From Syncephalis plumigaleata (taxonomy: Eukaryota > Zoopagomycota > Zoopagomycetes > Zoopagales > Piptocephalidaceae), in contig JAIXMF010000087.1 of the NCBI GenBank assembly GCA_025201365.1, positions 1 to 42,647 on the forward strand: 42,647 bases of DNA, written 5' to 3'. The translations under genes and the position numbers were made by a program. The notes beneath the pieces were generated by a model that had not been told where the DNA came from, did no database searches, and was given only the letters and a program-made list of their open reading frames with translations. Position 1 is the stretch's first letter, and each line of letters starts with the position of its first letter. Below are positions 22,610 through 35,461 of this stretch, piece by piece.

Positions 22610-24664
22610 TATTGTTACATCACGTATTTATAGTCTCGGCCAATAAGCTACGACCAAAGATTGAACTACACGAGTTCTACAATACGCTAGCCGACTATAT
22701 AGACCTACAAAGGGATTTCGATTTATGGCGACGAACATTAAGGTAGGTAGAAAATATAATGCGGTATCATCATTATGATTCACATTGTTTTTCCCTCTCT
22801 CCTCCTATGTTATTTAGACGATTCTGCTTCTGTCAATATCCATTTCTATTAAGTATTGGTGCACGTATGCGTATCATGGAGGTGGAAGCCCAACGACAAA
22901 TGCAACATTTAGCCGATGTAAGTAAATTGTTACTCTGTAGTATATTCATATTGATTGACGATATACATCCTCTTATAGAGTGCCGTTTACAGGACTATTT
23001 GTGGCAATGAACCAACTGTACCCTATTTAGTATTGCGTGTACGTCGTGAATATCTAATTGAAGACTCATTGAATCAGGTAATTAAGCACAGATGTCAATA
23101 GTAAGCATAATAATAATGCTGATTATGTTTCATTAGTTGGCGAATCTTCGACAAGATTTCAAGAAAAAGTTACGCATAGAATTTATAGGAGAAATGGGTG
23201 TGGATGCAGGTGGTCTAACCAAAGAATGGTTTCTACTATTGGTTCGTGAATTGTTCAGTCCCGATTATGGTAAGCAGCTGACGTGGAAGAGTAGATGACA
23301 ATGCATAGAGAATGATATTAATACTAGTACATATAGGCATGTTCACATGTGATGAGGATTCCGGTCTTATTTGGTTTAATCCGGCCAGTTTCGAGACATC
23401 CGATCAATACTATCTCGTTGGTGTAGTAAGTTGATGATGATATTGAGCATATCTACCGAGTGTGCATCATCTCATGTGTTCCACTTTGCTATTTACTCTA
23501 GATTATCGGTTTAGCCATTTATAATTCTATTATATTGGATATACGCTTGCCATTAGCGTGTTATAAAAAACTACTAGGTGCCTCTGTGGGCATGAATGAC
23601 TTGGCACAATTCCGACCGGTAAGCATATCTATTTGAGTTCATTCTCGCTTATGCATATATTTATTTATATGTTTATTTGTTTGTTTATTAGGTATTCGCC
23701 AATAGTTTACGCCAACTAATGGAGTATAAAGGCGATGACGTGGAAGAGGTGTTTATGCTAGATTTCGTGGCAACCTATGAAGCATTCGGTGAAACTCAAT
23801 CACGACCATTGGTGCCAGATGGTGAGAATAAACCGGTAACTCGCCGCAATCGACGAGGTAAGTTCAATTCGTGATGTGCTACATCCTTCTAGCTTGATAT
23901 AGTGCATACAGAATACAATGATAAACTAACATGTATATCGCGTGTTATAGAATATGTCGAACGATATATAGATTTCATTCTTAATTCCTCGATCAATAAT
24001 CAATTCGTCGAATTCAAACGTGGATTCGATGAGGTTTGCGATGGTGCAACCATTAAGGTAAGCAATGATAATAATCGATACTATCTACGTGATTGGCAAT
24101 GTAATAGTAATATTGTAATGATTATTATTAGCTATTCCGACCAGAAGAGATTGAACTTGTTGTACGAGGTAGTGCAGAGAGTCTACAATTAACAGAGTTA
24201 CGAGCAGTAACCGTGTATGATGGATTCCGACATGATGAACAAATTATAAAGTAAGTAGTCAACTATTCAATCATATATCTAGTCATGAGTTGTTCGCTGC
24301 CCATCTAACATTTGTATACAATAGTGACTTTTGGCATATCTTCATGTCAGCCGATCCTACAATGCAACGACGTATTCTATTCTTCATTACAGGTAGTGAT
24401 CGTGTACCCGCTACCGGTATGAGTAATATGGCATTTAAAATTACATGTATTGGCAGTGATTGTGAACGGTAAGCGATACGCGATATTACAGTTGCAATTA
24501 CAACTAGATTGATTAATATCCTCATTTGTACATATCCATTTAGTTTCCCTCAAGCACACACATGTTTCAATCAACTATGCCTGTATCGCTATCGAAGTCG
24601 ACAAAAACTATATGACAAATTGATTACAGCAGTGATGGAGAGTGAAGGCTATGGTCTCAAGTAA
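20238..24664 (+). CDS. HUL4: HECT-type E3 ubiquitin ligase (Hul4-like)
   Basis: Twenty exons: 20238..21293, 21357..21385, 21437..21531, 21626..21759, 21812..21889, 21949..22010, 22079..22127, 22187..22320, 22381..22541, 22634..22742, 22818..22917, 22979..23077, 23137..23269, 23337..23425, 23502..23618, 23692..23857, 23951..24057, 24132..24250, 24325..24468, 24544..24664; 1033 aa. Exon 1 is a disordered Ser/Pro/Thr region (about 350 aa). Exons 2-3 carry a Cys-rich zinc ribbon, [15 protein letters not shown] then CFSCTICD. The C-terminal HECT domain includes [24 protein letters not shown], and [11 protein letters not shown] with the thioester cysteine near residue 1001, all intact. The order of ribbon, helical region and HECT fits the Hul4/HECTD2 branch more than Rsp5, since no WW or C2 domains are present. 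It transfers ubiquitin directly to substrates; targets unknown. Confidence 0.9.
22578..22609 (+). repeat. GATA microsatellite in HECT intron 9
   Basis: About eight GATA/AGAT copies within the intron 22542..22633. Confidence 0.95.
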
Positions 24665-25037
24665 TCGATCATTATCCCCTCTCTTATACGCAACACACAC
24701 ATATGCATATGAATAAATAGTACGTGCAATTGCTTTCTTGTATACTTGTACTTGTATATTTATTACTATTATTATTACTATGATGCTTGTACAGGCTTTT
24801 TCCATCCAATTTGCGCAGTTAGCCTTATGTCTTTACGAATAAATGATAGTTATCGCTATCAATAAATGATCCATTACCAAATACTGAATTGTTATTATTA
24901 TCATGCTGTATCAATTGGCATTTCTATAATGATAATGGTGTTAACAATTGTGTAAATCTATTTATTAATAAACTGCAAATGTTAAAGGATAAATGCGCAA
25001 GTTGGATGGAAAAACACTGTATTGTTTACACAACAGA
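24665..25037. other. Convergent 3' intergenic region
   Basis: AT-rich spacer between two convergent genes, with AATAAATAG and AATAAATGA words near 24710 and 24838 that could serve as polyadenylation signals. No gene seen. Confidence 0.5.
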
Positions 25038-25604
25038 TCATTTAGGATTGTTTCCTAATAGACGAGCTAGTCTTTGACTAATATTTCGTACGCCATTCAA
25101 AGTTGGTGTCACGGCAGTACGTGCAAACCACGGTGTAAGTGCGAAACATGCAGCAACACGCACGGGTAGCAATACTTTAACAATAGCATAAGCGATAGCC
25201 AGGTTAACAAATACATGACTTGTCGAGGTAACAATACCATTATCTACAGTGTCGTCCGCTGACGTTGTCGTCGAGGGTGGTGACGTGTCCCAGCCATAAC
25301 GAGCTACAAGTCGTCGGGCAAATTGCTCGCCATCTTGCAATGCAGCTTCAGGTAAGGGTAGTTTTGTATCAGCTGCATCTAGCGCATAATAGATAATGGG
25401 AATAGGAATAATAGCCGTCAACTCATGTAATATGGCAAAGCTAGTTATATGAGTGGTAGGAGCATTACGAAACTGATTAGCATAGCGTCGCCAACCACGT
25501 GGTGCAGTGGCGGTGTTAGCGGTGCTAGATGAAGTGTACAGTCGTAGTAAGCAACTACGCAAGGTAGAAGCACGACGAAACAGGAATACGCTTGAACGAT
25601 ACAT
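25038..25604 (-). CDS. Mitochondrial inner-membrane protein, DUF1279/FAM210-like
   Basis: 188 aa from the ATG that opens MYRSSVFLFRRASTLRSCLL, a basic, Ser/Leu-rich, acid-free stretch typical of a mitochondrial presequence. An earlier in-frame ATG at 25706 would add 34 residues without such character. After the presequence, the motif THITSFAILHELTAIIPIPI and the second hydrophobic segment VFVNLAIAYAIVKVLLPVRV, ending in ALTPWFAR, match the two-helix pattern I associate with DUF1279/FAM210 and related fungal proteins. Between the helices, LQDGEQFARRLVARYGWD is the conserved RYG-type loop. Those proteins sit in the inner membrane and affect mitochondrial translation or morphology; the exact role here is open. 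Confidence 0.6.
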   Translation of the reverse strand: MYRSSVFLFRRASTLRSCLLRLYTSSSTANTATAPRGWRRYANQFRNAPTTHITSFAILHELTAIIPIPIIYYALDAADTKLPLPEAALQDGEQFARRLVARYGWDTSPPSTTTSADDTVDNGIVTSTSHVFVNLAIAYAIVKVLLPVRVAACFALTPWFARTAVTPTLNGVRNISQRLARLLGNNPK

Positions 25605-25759
25605 GCGAATGAAGGGGGAAAATAAAGTAAGTGTGCAACTGTTGCTGGTAGAAATTACCGGTAATAAATTACATTTGCAGTAATGACTTGTAATACAATT
25701 AAGCATTATTTACTTTATTATTATTATTATTATTACAGCTTAATAGTCAATTAAATAGG

Positions 25760-26894
25760 TCAATCCAATTGATTCATATCATGCTGTTGCTCGTCTAGAA
25801 CGTAGATGCTATGAGATTCCGCACTAATGGGGGATTCTAGATTCTCACTTGATAATATGGAGGCGGTTTTAATCTGAGAGATGCGTAGTATGAACTTTGT
25901 ATTTGGTCGACTGGACATTCGAACTGCCTTTCGGATATTCTGACGATGCTTAATTAATAAAGTCGATGATATTAACCTAGTCATCATATATATATATATA
26001 TATATGTATATTAATCTAAAAAGATGAAGAAATCTGTATCGTGATTACTTACCAGTCAATAGGAAAAAACATCTCAGATAGTTGACCGCCAAAACTAAAT
26101 AGAATAACGAGGGCGCAGATGATGTTGCACAACACGACAAGTACCATAATCTGCGTGCCATTACGTGCCAAGTGATGCCACGCATCTGAACCGAATTTGC
26201 AATACTGCCTATGCGCAACATAGATGAAGATGGCCGAGAAGAACGTATTAATCGGAATGAGTAGGATGAACCATACCCAGATTACATAGGCGGGATACTT
26301 CAACGTGCAACCGCCATCGATGCTTAGCGTCACGGGACATGAGGTCCACATGAACGGCGTTAACAATACTTGCGGCAACATAAACGGAATACCCACGTAG
26401 ACTATCCATCGTTGCTTACACATGACGAGGTAGGCATTTTGCAGCACGATAATGCTGTTGCATAGAGTGGCACCAGCCACGCCAAACGTGAAATACCACA
26501 CGATAAAACGGCAGCCGATGGTGGGTGTATACACGGCTAGTCCCGTAATCACACCCACGGATACACCCAGTGCTGCTGTAATGAAACAGCACCAACTGGA
26601 TAGGGTGCGCGGACGCATCCATATCATATGGAGTGATAGTATTAAATTGCGCATAAAAATACAGGAACAAATAATTACTAGGAGAAGTTGAATTAACAGA
26701 GAGTAAAGTCGTCGGCGTATTAATGGAATGTTGCTAGGTTCCTCGAGAAGATAATCCGTGACCCATATCTCTCCTGACGGATGGAGAGGAATGCCCCATA
26801 GAGTGGTGGTGGCGTTTTTAATCCATTCCGTGCCAATACCGTTGAGTATATTGGGATCATGCACGATCCTTATAAAATACTCCATCCATCTCAT
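25760..26894 (-). CDS. Seven-transmembrane receptor-like protein
   Basis: Two exons, complement(join(25760..25976,26053..26894)), 352 aa; the intron is 76 nt with a TA repeat. After about 60 residues outside, there are seven hydrophobic helices, for example LLIQLLLVIICSCIFM, LSSWCCFITAALGVSVGVIT, FTFGVAGATLCNSIIVL, IPFMLPQVLLTPFMW, WVWFILLIPINTFFSAIFIY, QIMVLVVLCNIICALVIL and a seventh formed across the exon junction (FPIDWLISSTLL). A conserved-looking Cys pair lies in the first and second outer loops (IGC, GGC). The 60-residue cytoplasmic tail is Ser-rich. This is the layout of a G-protein-coupled receptor, but I recognise no family motif such as DRY or NPxxY, so ligand and class are unknown. 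Confidence 0.65.
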
Positions 26895-27908
26895 TATAAC
26901 AATTTAGTAGTGGTCTAAGATTTGACGATTTATACTACAAAAACACATATGTATATATATATATAAAATACAATAAATAAGGAGAGAAACGTACGAGCAT
27001 GCGTGTGTACAAGAGAGAGAAAGAAAATGATAGAAAGGTATGAAAGCAAGCTTGCGTATGCGTATGTATTCAATTCTCCTCAGCATGACATTGGTGTACA
27101 CACGCGTGCAAAGAGTGAGCAAGAAGGAAGTGGAAGAGACAGGTAGGCAAACAATGTACGACAAGTGGTCACGGTCACGGTCACTCAACTTGTACCGGTC
27201 ACTAATAACGATGAAGAATAGAATAGAATCGGATGAATTAAATAATGGCTATAATAGTAATAAGAGATAGCAAGAGAAAGGAAAGAAGATTAGATATAGG
27301 ATAGTGTCAATGAGATACGACATGACCGTATTCCAAGGAATCAACCCGAATCCAAATATGATATAGTTATATAATTATCGTTAATCCAAAGGGGCTCAGT
27401 ATAAAGCGTAGAACGGCAATACGAGACGTGTACTGCATGGCAAGTTCATTCATGGATTATGCACGGTCAAATACAACGATGCAAGAGACAGGCAGCACCA
27501 ACGTCTCCGCAGCAAACGACTACTACTACATTGAAGTCTAGACCTTATTGATGTACAAGTGTACAAGTAGCATGTACATACACACACACATATATATGTA
27601 TATAGGTTATCCCCGGCCCAGGTATGATGCATCATGCACGTTATGCAGCGTACATCCAACGAAGACTAACTGTTGGTACAATAGTACTTACAGAAAGAAC
27701 AATGGCCTAACGAGCATGCATCATCTCGAATGGCAGGATAACGACTATTCAATTCAAAGGAGTGCTTTAGTTAACATCTATAATAAACGATAGTTTAATA
27801 ATTGAATACACGAGAATTAATGGAAATGCACATTATTGTGCTATAATAATACGAGCAAATAACAAACAAACAAACAAACAAAAAGAATCATATCCTAAAT
27901 CATTCTAT
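26895..27908. other. Intergenic region
   Basis: Upstream of the receptor-like gene and downstream of the Grr1-like gene. It contains a TA-rich patch at 26945-26965, AGAGAGAAAG purine tracts near 27010 and 27270, and an AAAC tetranucleotide repeat at 27858-27880. Short frames here show no recognisable protein. Confidence 0.45.
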
Positions 27909-30304
27909 TTACGATTGAGATATTTTAGTATCATCATCGTTAGATATTGTCCTTTGATCCTGATTACCAGTACTGCTACCACTGCTACTACTACTACTAC
28001 TACCATTATTATTGTCATTATTGTTATTATTGGCAGTGGCTGCTACAGGTGGTGAAGCAATAAGCGGTGTGGGCGGTAATAACAGTTCAGGTGGTTGTGC
28101 TATCGTAGATGATGTATTTGTATTCGACATGGCAGCGGCTACATTCGCTCTAGCCAATGCTGAAGCAGGTGTATCCATTAAAAGCCAATCAGTGGCAGTG
28201 GCAGTAGTAGTGGTAGTACTAGTAGTAGTTCGAGTAGAGTGATCATCGCGATGATTAGTCGAATAGCCAATACGTTGACGTGTATTAAGATAGTCACGTA
28301 TATCACGTACACCTTGACCGCTAAATACGCAGAATAGTTCACGCTGCGTTACGTTGAAATCACTCGGTGGTTCACGACAGTATTTCTGAATATTAGTATG
28401 CATGAATGCCGGCACTCCCGTCAAACTAATATGTGTTAGACCGGGACAAGTGTTTAGTAGGCTGAGCACGGCTCGAACACCCAGTCGAATACAATAACTC
28501 AAATGGATACGTTCAAGTGTGGCGGTGGCCCTACCCACCGTTACTAGTGCATCAATGGCCGCATCAGTGATAGACATGCATCGCACGAGGCCTAATCGTC
28601 GTAAACGGGGCAGATGTGCCAATTCCCTAACGGCAGCATCTGTGATACGCGAACAGCAGCCCAGATCCAAATAGCGTAATCGAGTACAATGACGTGCCAA
28701 ATGAAAGATAGACGTGTCCGTAATACGTGAACAATGTCCCAGGTGTAGATAATGCAATGATCGACCAAGTGGTAGTAGTGCACGTACTGCTAACGGTGTC
28801 AATTGCGGACATTTGGCCAAATCAATAGATCGTAGTCTTGGACAACGAGTAACAACCGTTTGCACGGTCAAGTCAGTAATAAGTGAGCAGGACGTGAGAT
28901 CAAGTACGCGCATGTGTTCGTTTAGATGAGGCAACGCGGAGAATGCTTGATCCGTCAATTTCAAACATCCATTCAATCGTAATTCACGTAATCGTGGTCG
29001 AGTGGGCAATAATGCCAACATGGCATCATCAGTAATCTGGTGACAATGCGATAGATCAATCTCCATTAGTGAGGGACACTGGTTGGATAATGCTTGTATG
29101 GCAGCATCTGTAATACGACTACAATGACTCAGATTGATCTAGGTTGCTCGCTCATTAGTATCAATGTCAATGAACAACATATCATTACACTTACTCGGCG
29201 TAGTTTAGCACATGAATCGGCCAGAACAATGATGGATTCATCTGTTAATTGCTGGCAGGATCCCAAGTAGATATTCTGTAGATTACGACATTGTTTTGCC
29301 ACTGTACTCACGACAACATCCGTAATTGATTCCCGACAATCTGTTATATCTAGTGTAATCAGTGATGGCCATTGAGGAACCACCGCAAGTATGGTTGGTT
29401 GTGTCAATGCTTGACAACCCGCTAGATTGACTCGTTCAAGTCGACGACAATCCCTTAGTTGTTTCAACACGCTATCCGTGATAGCATTGGCATACGGCTG
29501 CAGATTTAGACGTCGAATGAAGAATGCATAATTAAAATGCACTGATGTAAGTGGTCGCGATAGAGTCGTCACCATACGTTGCAAGTGTTGATCGGTGGCA
29601 AAGAATGGTTTAAGCCATAGTAATTCAACAGTAAGTTGACAGAATCGACGAGACACCATTAAACAGGCGTATAATGAGGGACGATGTCTAATTAGAAATA
29701 AAATCTGTACGATAATCTCATTAGGCAAACATTCTATCGAGGTTGAATGTGTGGATGCAATTGGTATTGAATCCGTACGAGAATGTTCACAAGTCAAGCT
29801 ATGCGATCTCTTCATATCAATAAGCGTATCACAAGTATTACTATTACAACTAGTGGTGGTTGTCGTCGTCGATGTATCCACTATTCCATTATTGATATCA
29901 TTTGTGATGGTAGTGATGGTAGTATGAGCGATAGCAGTAGTTGCAGTAGCTACAGTACTAATAGCAGCAGCAGCAGTAGTAGTAGAATCCAATGAAGCTT
30001 GTCTAGCTGAACGTAATTCGCCAAGAAATGCCTTTTGATCGTTCACCGTCAATTCCGCATCACCATGTGGATCCTCGATATCCGATATAACATCATTGTC
30101 ATCATTCTCTGGCAGTAATAAATGTGTCGTTTGTTTCGGTGAGCTATTCCATGATTTGCTCAATAGGCTTTCAGTTGTATTCGCTGTATTCGCTGTTGAA
30201 TAGTCATATTAGTATACTTGATACACTAGATAAAGTATAGTATTACCATCTCTATTAATCACCAGTGTTGACATGGTATCGTGTAGTTCAGTTGGTGCAG
30301 TCAT
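27909..30304 (-). CDS. GRR1: Grr1-like F-box/LRR protein of SCF ubiquitin ligase
   Basis: Three exons, complement(join(27909..29138,29195..30192,30247..30304)), 761 aa. The small first exon is needed because the main frame otherwise opens with TTG; it adds MTAPTELHDT. An F-box lies at about residues 170-215: CLPNEIIVQILFLIRHRP, then LYACLMVSRRFCQL and LLWLKPFF. Then follow about thirteen Cys-containing LRRs of 26 residues, such as LERVNLAGCQALTQP, LQNIYLGSCQQLTDE, INLSHCSRITDAAI and LHYLHLGHCSRITDT. The intron at 29139..29194 falls inside a repeat and splices it perfectly. The last 130 residues are Thr/Asn/Ser-rich low complexity. Grr1 selects phosphorylated substrates (G1 cyclins, glucose-signalling regulators) for SCF; its role here is inferred from that domain plan. 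Confidence 0.85.
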
Positions 30305-31092
30305 CGTCGGTGTAAGAGTAATCTCAAAAAGGTTTAAGCAATATAGATATAATATATAATATATATAATAGTCCACTCTAGCTAATACTATCTAGTAAAC
30401 GACCCACTTGCGATGAGATCATAAATATCAAATTGTACTATTGTGTATTGATAATACTCTATCAGTATCAAGTACGTAAACTAATAAGAGAATAGTAGAA
30501 TAAATTAGCAATTGAACTAGGATGATAGTACAAATGCACCACGAATACTATTATCGCTATTACTATTACTTGTCAAGTAGGTCTAAGTATTTGTTGTTGT
30601 TGTTGTTGTAGTATTGTAATAGTTGAATAGAAAATAAACAAGTTATAAGCTAGAGCAACTAATAAGATGAAGTGGTGGTATAGTAGTAACAAGGGATGAA
30701 GTAAAGATCAGCTATAATGTTGAAAAGGAGCGATCTATACATCTATACTTGTCAATGATGTGCGCGTGTGTGCGTGTCTGTGTGATATTCCACCATTGAT
30801 ATCACACCTACACAACATGCGGCATTTACCATCAACATCATCTCCAATAGCAGCTATACTCATCATGTGCTAGGAAGAGTCACATTGTTGTATACTTCAT
30901 TAGATTGATTGCCTATATAAAAGGAATACAGTCTTGATTCAATTCACCCAGTATACACGTAGTAGATAGACTAATATAAAAAGAACTGCCATCTATCGTT
31001 GTAGCATAATTATCTTAATTTATTAAGCGAGCTAATGATTCAATAATGTATTTGTATAGTTATATAAATATATTTATAGATAGTCTCATTCA
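30305..31092. other. Intergenic region
   Basis: Upstream of the Grr1-like gene and downstream of the CLC gene. It has a TATAATATATAATATA patch at 30345-30370, a TGTTGT repeat at 30592-30610 and GTGTGCGTGTCTGTGTG at 30766-30783. No gene supported. Confidence 0.45.
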
Positions 31093-34000
31093 TTATAACC
31101 GTTCTTCCTCTTCAAGTTGATGTAGATAGGCGAGTAGACGTTTTTTATGAATCATACCAACATATCTACCATGTCGTACTACGCATAAATAGCGAAGACC
31201 TAGTTTTGCAAATAGTTCCATGACTAGTTCCATGGATGCAGATTGTGCTACAGAAAGTGGTGCCTATCATCATGTTATGAATGCGTTAATCAATACAGCT
31301 ATTTGCTATTCATATCATACGAAACTTACTCGATCCATATAAGCGGTGAAATCATTCAACTTGTCGTGTATTTGTCCATTTGTACCTGTTCCACCTCCGA
31401 TACGTTTAAAGTAACAGCGTACATGTTCACCTTTATGCTTTACTTTATCTGTAATCAATGCAGTAATACAATGTAATGAATAAATCGAATACATACATCC
31501 AATTACTATTTCACTTACTAAGAGCATGGTGTAATTCAGGTGTAGCTATATATCCAATAAGAACATCTGCCTCAACAATAGGGAATCCACCATCAGGATA
31601 ACCATTACGCACTAATGTATACAAGTATGTTATGGTCAATCCGTTACTATTAGTTACTACTCGTAGTATTACTACTCGTAATATTACTCTACCTAGTCTA
31701 TCTAGTTTATCGGTCAATTCAGCTACTGTATTGGTATCATCCACGTCGATCACTTCGAATCCACGTTCCATCACTTCTGCCGTTGAGCCTACTCGAATAA
31801 AATCCTTCTTATTGTCCAAATAGGGATGACCATTTCGTTCAATCATTACTTCAAAGAAGGAGGCACGATGTACTGCGTCTGCTGTCCATTTAGCAATCAT
31901 TACTGCAATCATTACCGGCTAGTGATATTGATAATGAGAATATTAGTAAATATCATCTATAAGATAGAGATATACGTGTGTTATCATCATATGTACTTAC
32001 AATCATATACGTTAATGAGCCAGTCAGTTCAAACATAATGACCGACATTGATACTAGTGTAATGCAATAATTGTATTATTAAATGGTGCGTTCATTGATT
32101 CATTCTTACTACTTACATGTCATACGTGTGACACCTGTGGCAGTAGCAGCTGCACCCACCATGGCATAGACACCTGGCATAACACAACTATCACCAGCTG
32201 TACATGCTGAAAAGAACGGTACACCAGGGTAGATACGATAAAAGTGTTGCATAGTCATACCAACTACCCGACCAAAAGCAGCTCCAAATATCATATGTGG
32301 AATGAATACACCTGCCGGTATCTAATCGTGTGTCAATATATGTCAATATAAAGTGTAAATAGTTGTACTTACCTTGGCACCAACTGCAATAACCGTAGTG
32401 ATCATTTTGGTCAACATGGCTATAACCAATAGTTTGGCAATATGGTAGTATTCATAATCGGTACGTCTATTATCATATCGAATAGTAGTAATGATCGAGG
32501 TGAGTATACACATAATGAGCAGTAATAGTGAGAACAAGTAACTTACGCGCATAATCCTCCTAGATTATCCTCGGGTTTACACTCGCTGAATAGATCAGCC
32601 ACAAATCCTGTAGCATCCAGACTAATTGTACAACAATGATAAATATACGATAATAAGTAATCGAATACATCATAAGAACTTACCGACTGAATTTATTACC
32701 CCATGATAATAGAGCTGTTACTAAAGCAACTAAAGTTACTTCACGTACTGGATGTATAGCCAATAATTCGTGTGGTCTAGATTTCATCCATGCTTTGAAC
32801 ATTCTAAGAAATAAGCCACCGTATAGACCCTAAATGAATGAATTACAAAAGTAAGCAACTACTCACTTTCGCTTTAATCTACACTATTCACTAACTTACC
32901 CCGCCTAATCCCAATATAGCAAATCCAATAAGATCATAGTTGTGCCAATCTCGATCATAAGTAACTTGGAATAGTACCATTTTGCCAGTTTGCCATGGAT
33001 TAATAACCTATACGGGAATGTGTTAATAACCCAATACTAGCATCTACTGTGTTGTATTCACTTACCTTTAGTGTAAAAGCTGCCGTAAGTGCACAAAAGA
33101 AACTACGCCACATCGTCTTACTAGGGAAATAGTAGGACACTTCCTCGAGACTGAATAGAACACCACCGATGGGTGCACCAAAGGCCACTGCCACACCAGC
33201 AGCTGCCGATGCCGATAGAATCTCTCGTCTTTTTCCTAGTAAATACATGTGTTAATACTAGCTATCTATCTATCTAGCCTGAATGATCGCCATTAATTAC
33301 CTTCATTTTTATTATACTTCTTGAATAGACGACATGCGATATTACCGACACAACATGCAATATGCACTAATGGCCCCTGACGACCAATACTTAGTCCTGC
33401 AGCCACTGCTAGTGTCTAAACTGATCCCATTAGTCGTTATCAGTATTGTAGTATGAGCGGATACAGCTTACCAGACTAACCACCTTGACCCATAATGTTT
33501 GTATACCGAGAAAGCCTCGAATAACAAATCCACTAAGTATTGTTTTCACTTCGGGAATACCACTCCCTGATGCAAAGTATTTAATATTCGGTGGTAATGA
33601 TCCATTAGTGTGTGCATCCATTATTGCATCACTACCCAGTGGATCATAATGCGACTGACTATCGATGCGTGGTCGATGCTGCCCGCCTAATTGGTAAGAG
33701 GTGAGAATGGATTCATTATCAGTGGGTGTGTGCAGATTCGTGCGTGATGTCTGAGATGCTGCCAGTTTCTTTGTGGTCGGTAGAGTACCCGCGTAGTGAA
33801 CCAACAATGCTGCAAGTGTAGCAAATCCTACCTAATAGTAAATAAATCAATAAATCAATAAGATTCCCCTTTACTACTACTACTATTATTATTATTATTT
33901 ACCGATATCAATACATAGGCACTCCAATTGATGAAGGCATCCTTATGATCTGATGCAAAGAATGGAATAGTATCAGCCCATGGTTCCCAATCAGCGCACT

Positions 34001-35461
34001 CTTCCTTATCTAATAACAATAACATGAATGCGTAAATAAACAAATAAATAGTGCTAATCATCTAATGCTGCATACCACTACTGCCCCAACAGCAGAATTG
34101 TCGATTCCATCGGAAATTAGTAGTACAGAATCCAAACTTCAAATCAAACAGCCATCTCGATGATATGTCCATACCGGCTGCAACACAACCACATATGACA
34201 CCTATTCTATATCATTAGAAGATCATATTCATTGTGTAATACATCATACATGTCATGTAATATTACCGATAAGCAGCATTAGTATCCAGCCTTGTAGACC
34301 ATCCATGCCATTAATAAGATGTCCTCGGAAACCCTTGATGGCTCGTAGTTTTCGTAGACGAACGCGTTCCTTGACAAAGTCATGAATCCAATCTATGCTT
34401 ATCGGTTAGTTCAACACACACACACACACACACACTTGTGCTTATTCATTACGCCGCCTTGATGGCACACTCACCAATGGTTGTGTAATCGGAATACCAT
34501 ACACGAATACCGTTGTTCTCCCTCATTAAATCATGATTGACCTCGTCGTAGGCACCGCTACGTCGTCGAAGCCATCGTTTAGCGGCAGTCCTCGATCTCA
34601 GGTAGATGGGCGTGGTTGGATTGGCCCAATGACGACGTGCATGACCTCCGCCAGCACCGCCCATTCCGACCTCCGAGTAATTGCCATACAAGTTTGGTTC
34701 CGTGTATAAAACATTCGAGCCATGTACATCGGGTATTCCGGAGAATGGTCGCGACTGAAATACAGCAGGTTGAGCCCATGTTTGACGTCGATTATCTATA
34801 GGATTAGGATTACCACGATAGCTGTATATATATATACATACTTTTGATTAGTATTAAACATAGAATATACACATATATGTATTTGTAAATGAACCTACAT
34901 GAAATCCTCTTCATCTTCATCATCTTCATCATCGACATAGGGTAGTGCATTGTTGGCATTACTATTACTATTACTATTACCACTATTGGATGGCATGTAT
35001 TTGGAGGCAAGTCTATTAGCATGTCCATATCGATAAGCACCACCACCACCATTTGCTCCATAATGTCGACTATGATTAGAGGCTAATGAAGAGGCAGCCA
35101 ACAGAGAGGCAGTCTCTGATTCATCATTTGTATCGGCTTCTGTATCCGTAGGATGAGGTAGTTCAGGTACAGATAGCATTGCAGATGGTTTAGTATTCGC
35201 CGAGTAGTTGTTACGTCTTATATCATCCGAGAACTGAATTGATGTATTCGATGCTGCCGTACTAGGCATATCCGACATGGTAGGTGTCACCGATCCCACC
35301 GTATCCGATGAAGGTATAGACTGTGATTCGGCAGTGGGACGTGTACGATTACGCGGTACTTGTAGTGATGATGGTGGCTGACGTCGTCGATTACTGCCAT
35401 TGCCATTAGCAGTAGAGGCAGGACCATTACCTGTGGTCCTTCCGGTTGACGACCGTTGCAT
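31093..35461 (-). CDS. CLC anion transporter with gating Glu replaced by Gln
   Basis: Seventeen exons, complement(join(31093..31263,31330..31448,31519..31918,32001..32053,32117..32321,32373..32466,32547..32621,32684..32829,32900..33007,33066..33235,33301..33415,33472..33831,33903..34009,34076..34201,34267..34392,34475..34821,34899..35461)), 1094 aa. After a disordered acidic N-terminus (about 280 aa) comes the full CLC core: [72 protein letters not shown] and [17 protein letters not shown], then two CBS domains. It resembles Gef1 and animal ClC-3/4/5 of intracellular compartments. The GKEGP motif reads GRQGP: residue 556, normally the gating/exchange glutamate, is Gln (codon at 33377..33379), while the internal proton glutamate (about 612) is kept. 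In model CLCs this change uncouples chloride from protons. Confidence 0.9.
34415..34435 (-). repeat. CA/GT microsatellite in CLC intron 2
   Basis: Pure dinucleotide repeat inside the intron 34393..34474. Confidence 0.95.

Noticed and set aside
29067-29160. Grr1-like region as two independent LRR and F-box genes
   Set aside because: A 56-nt intron joins them inside one leucine-rich repeat without a break in the repeat pattern.
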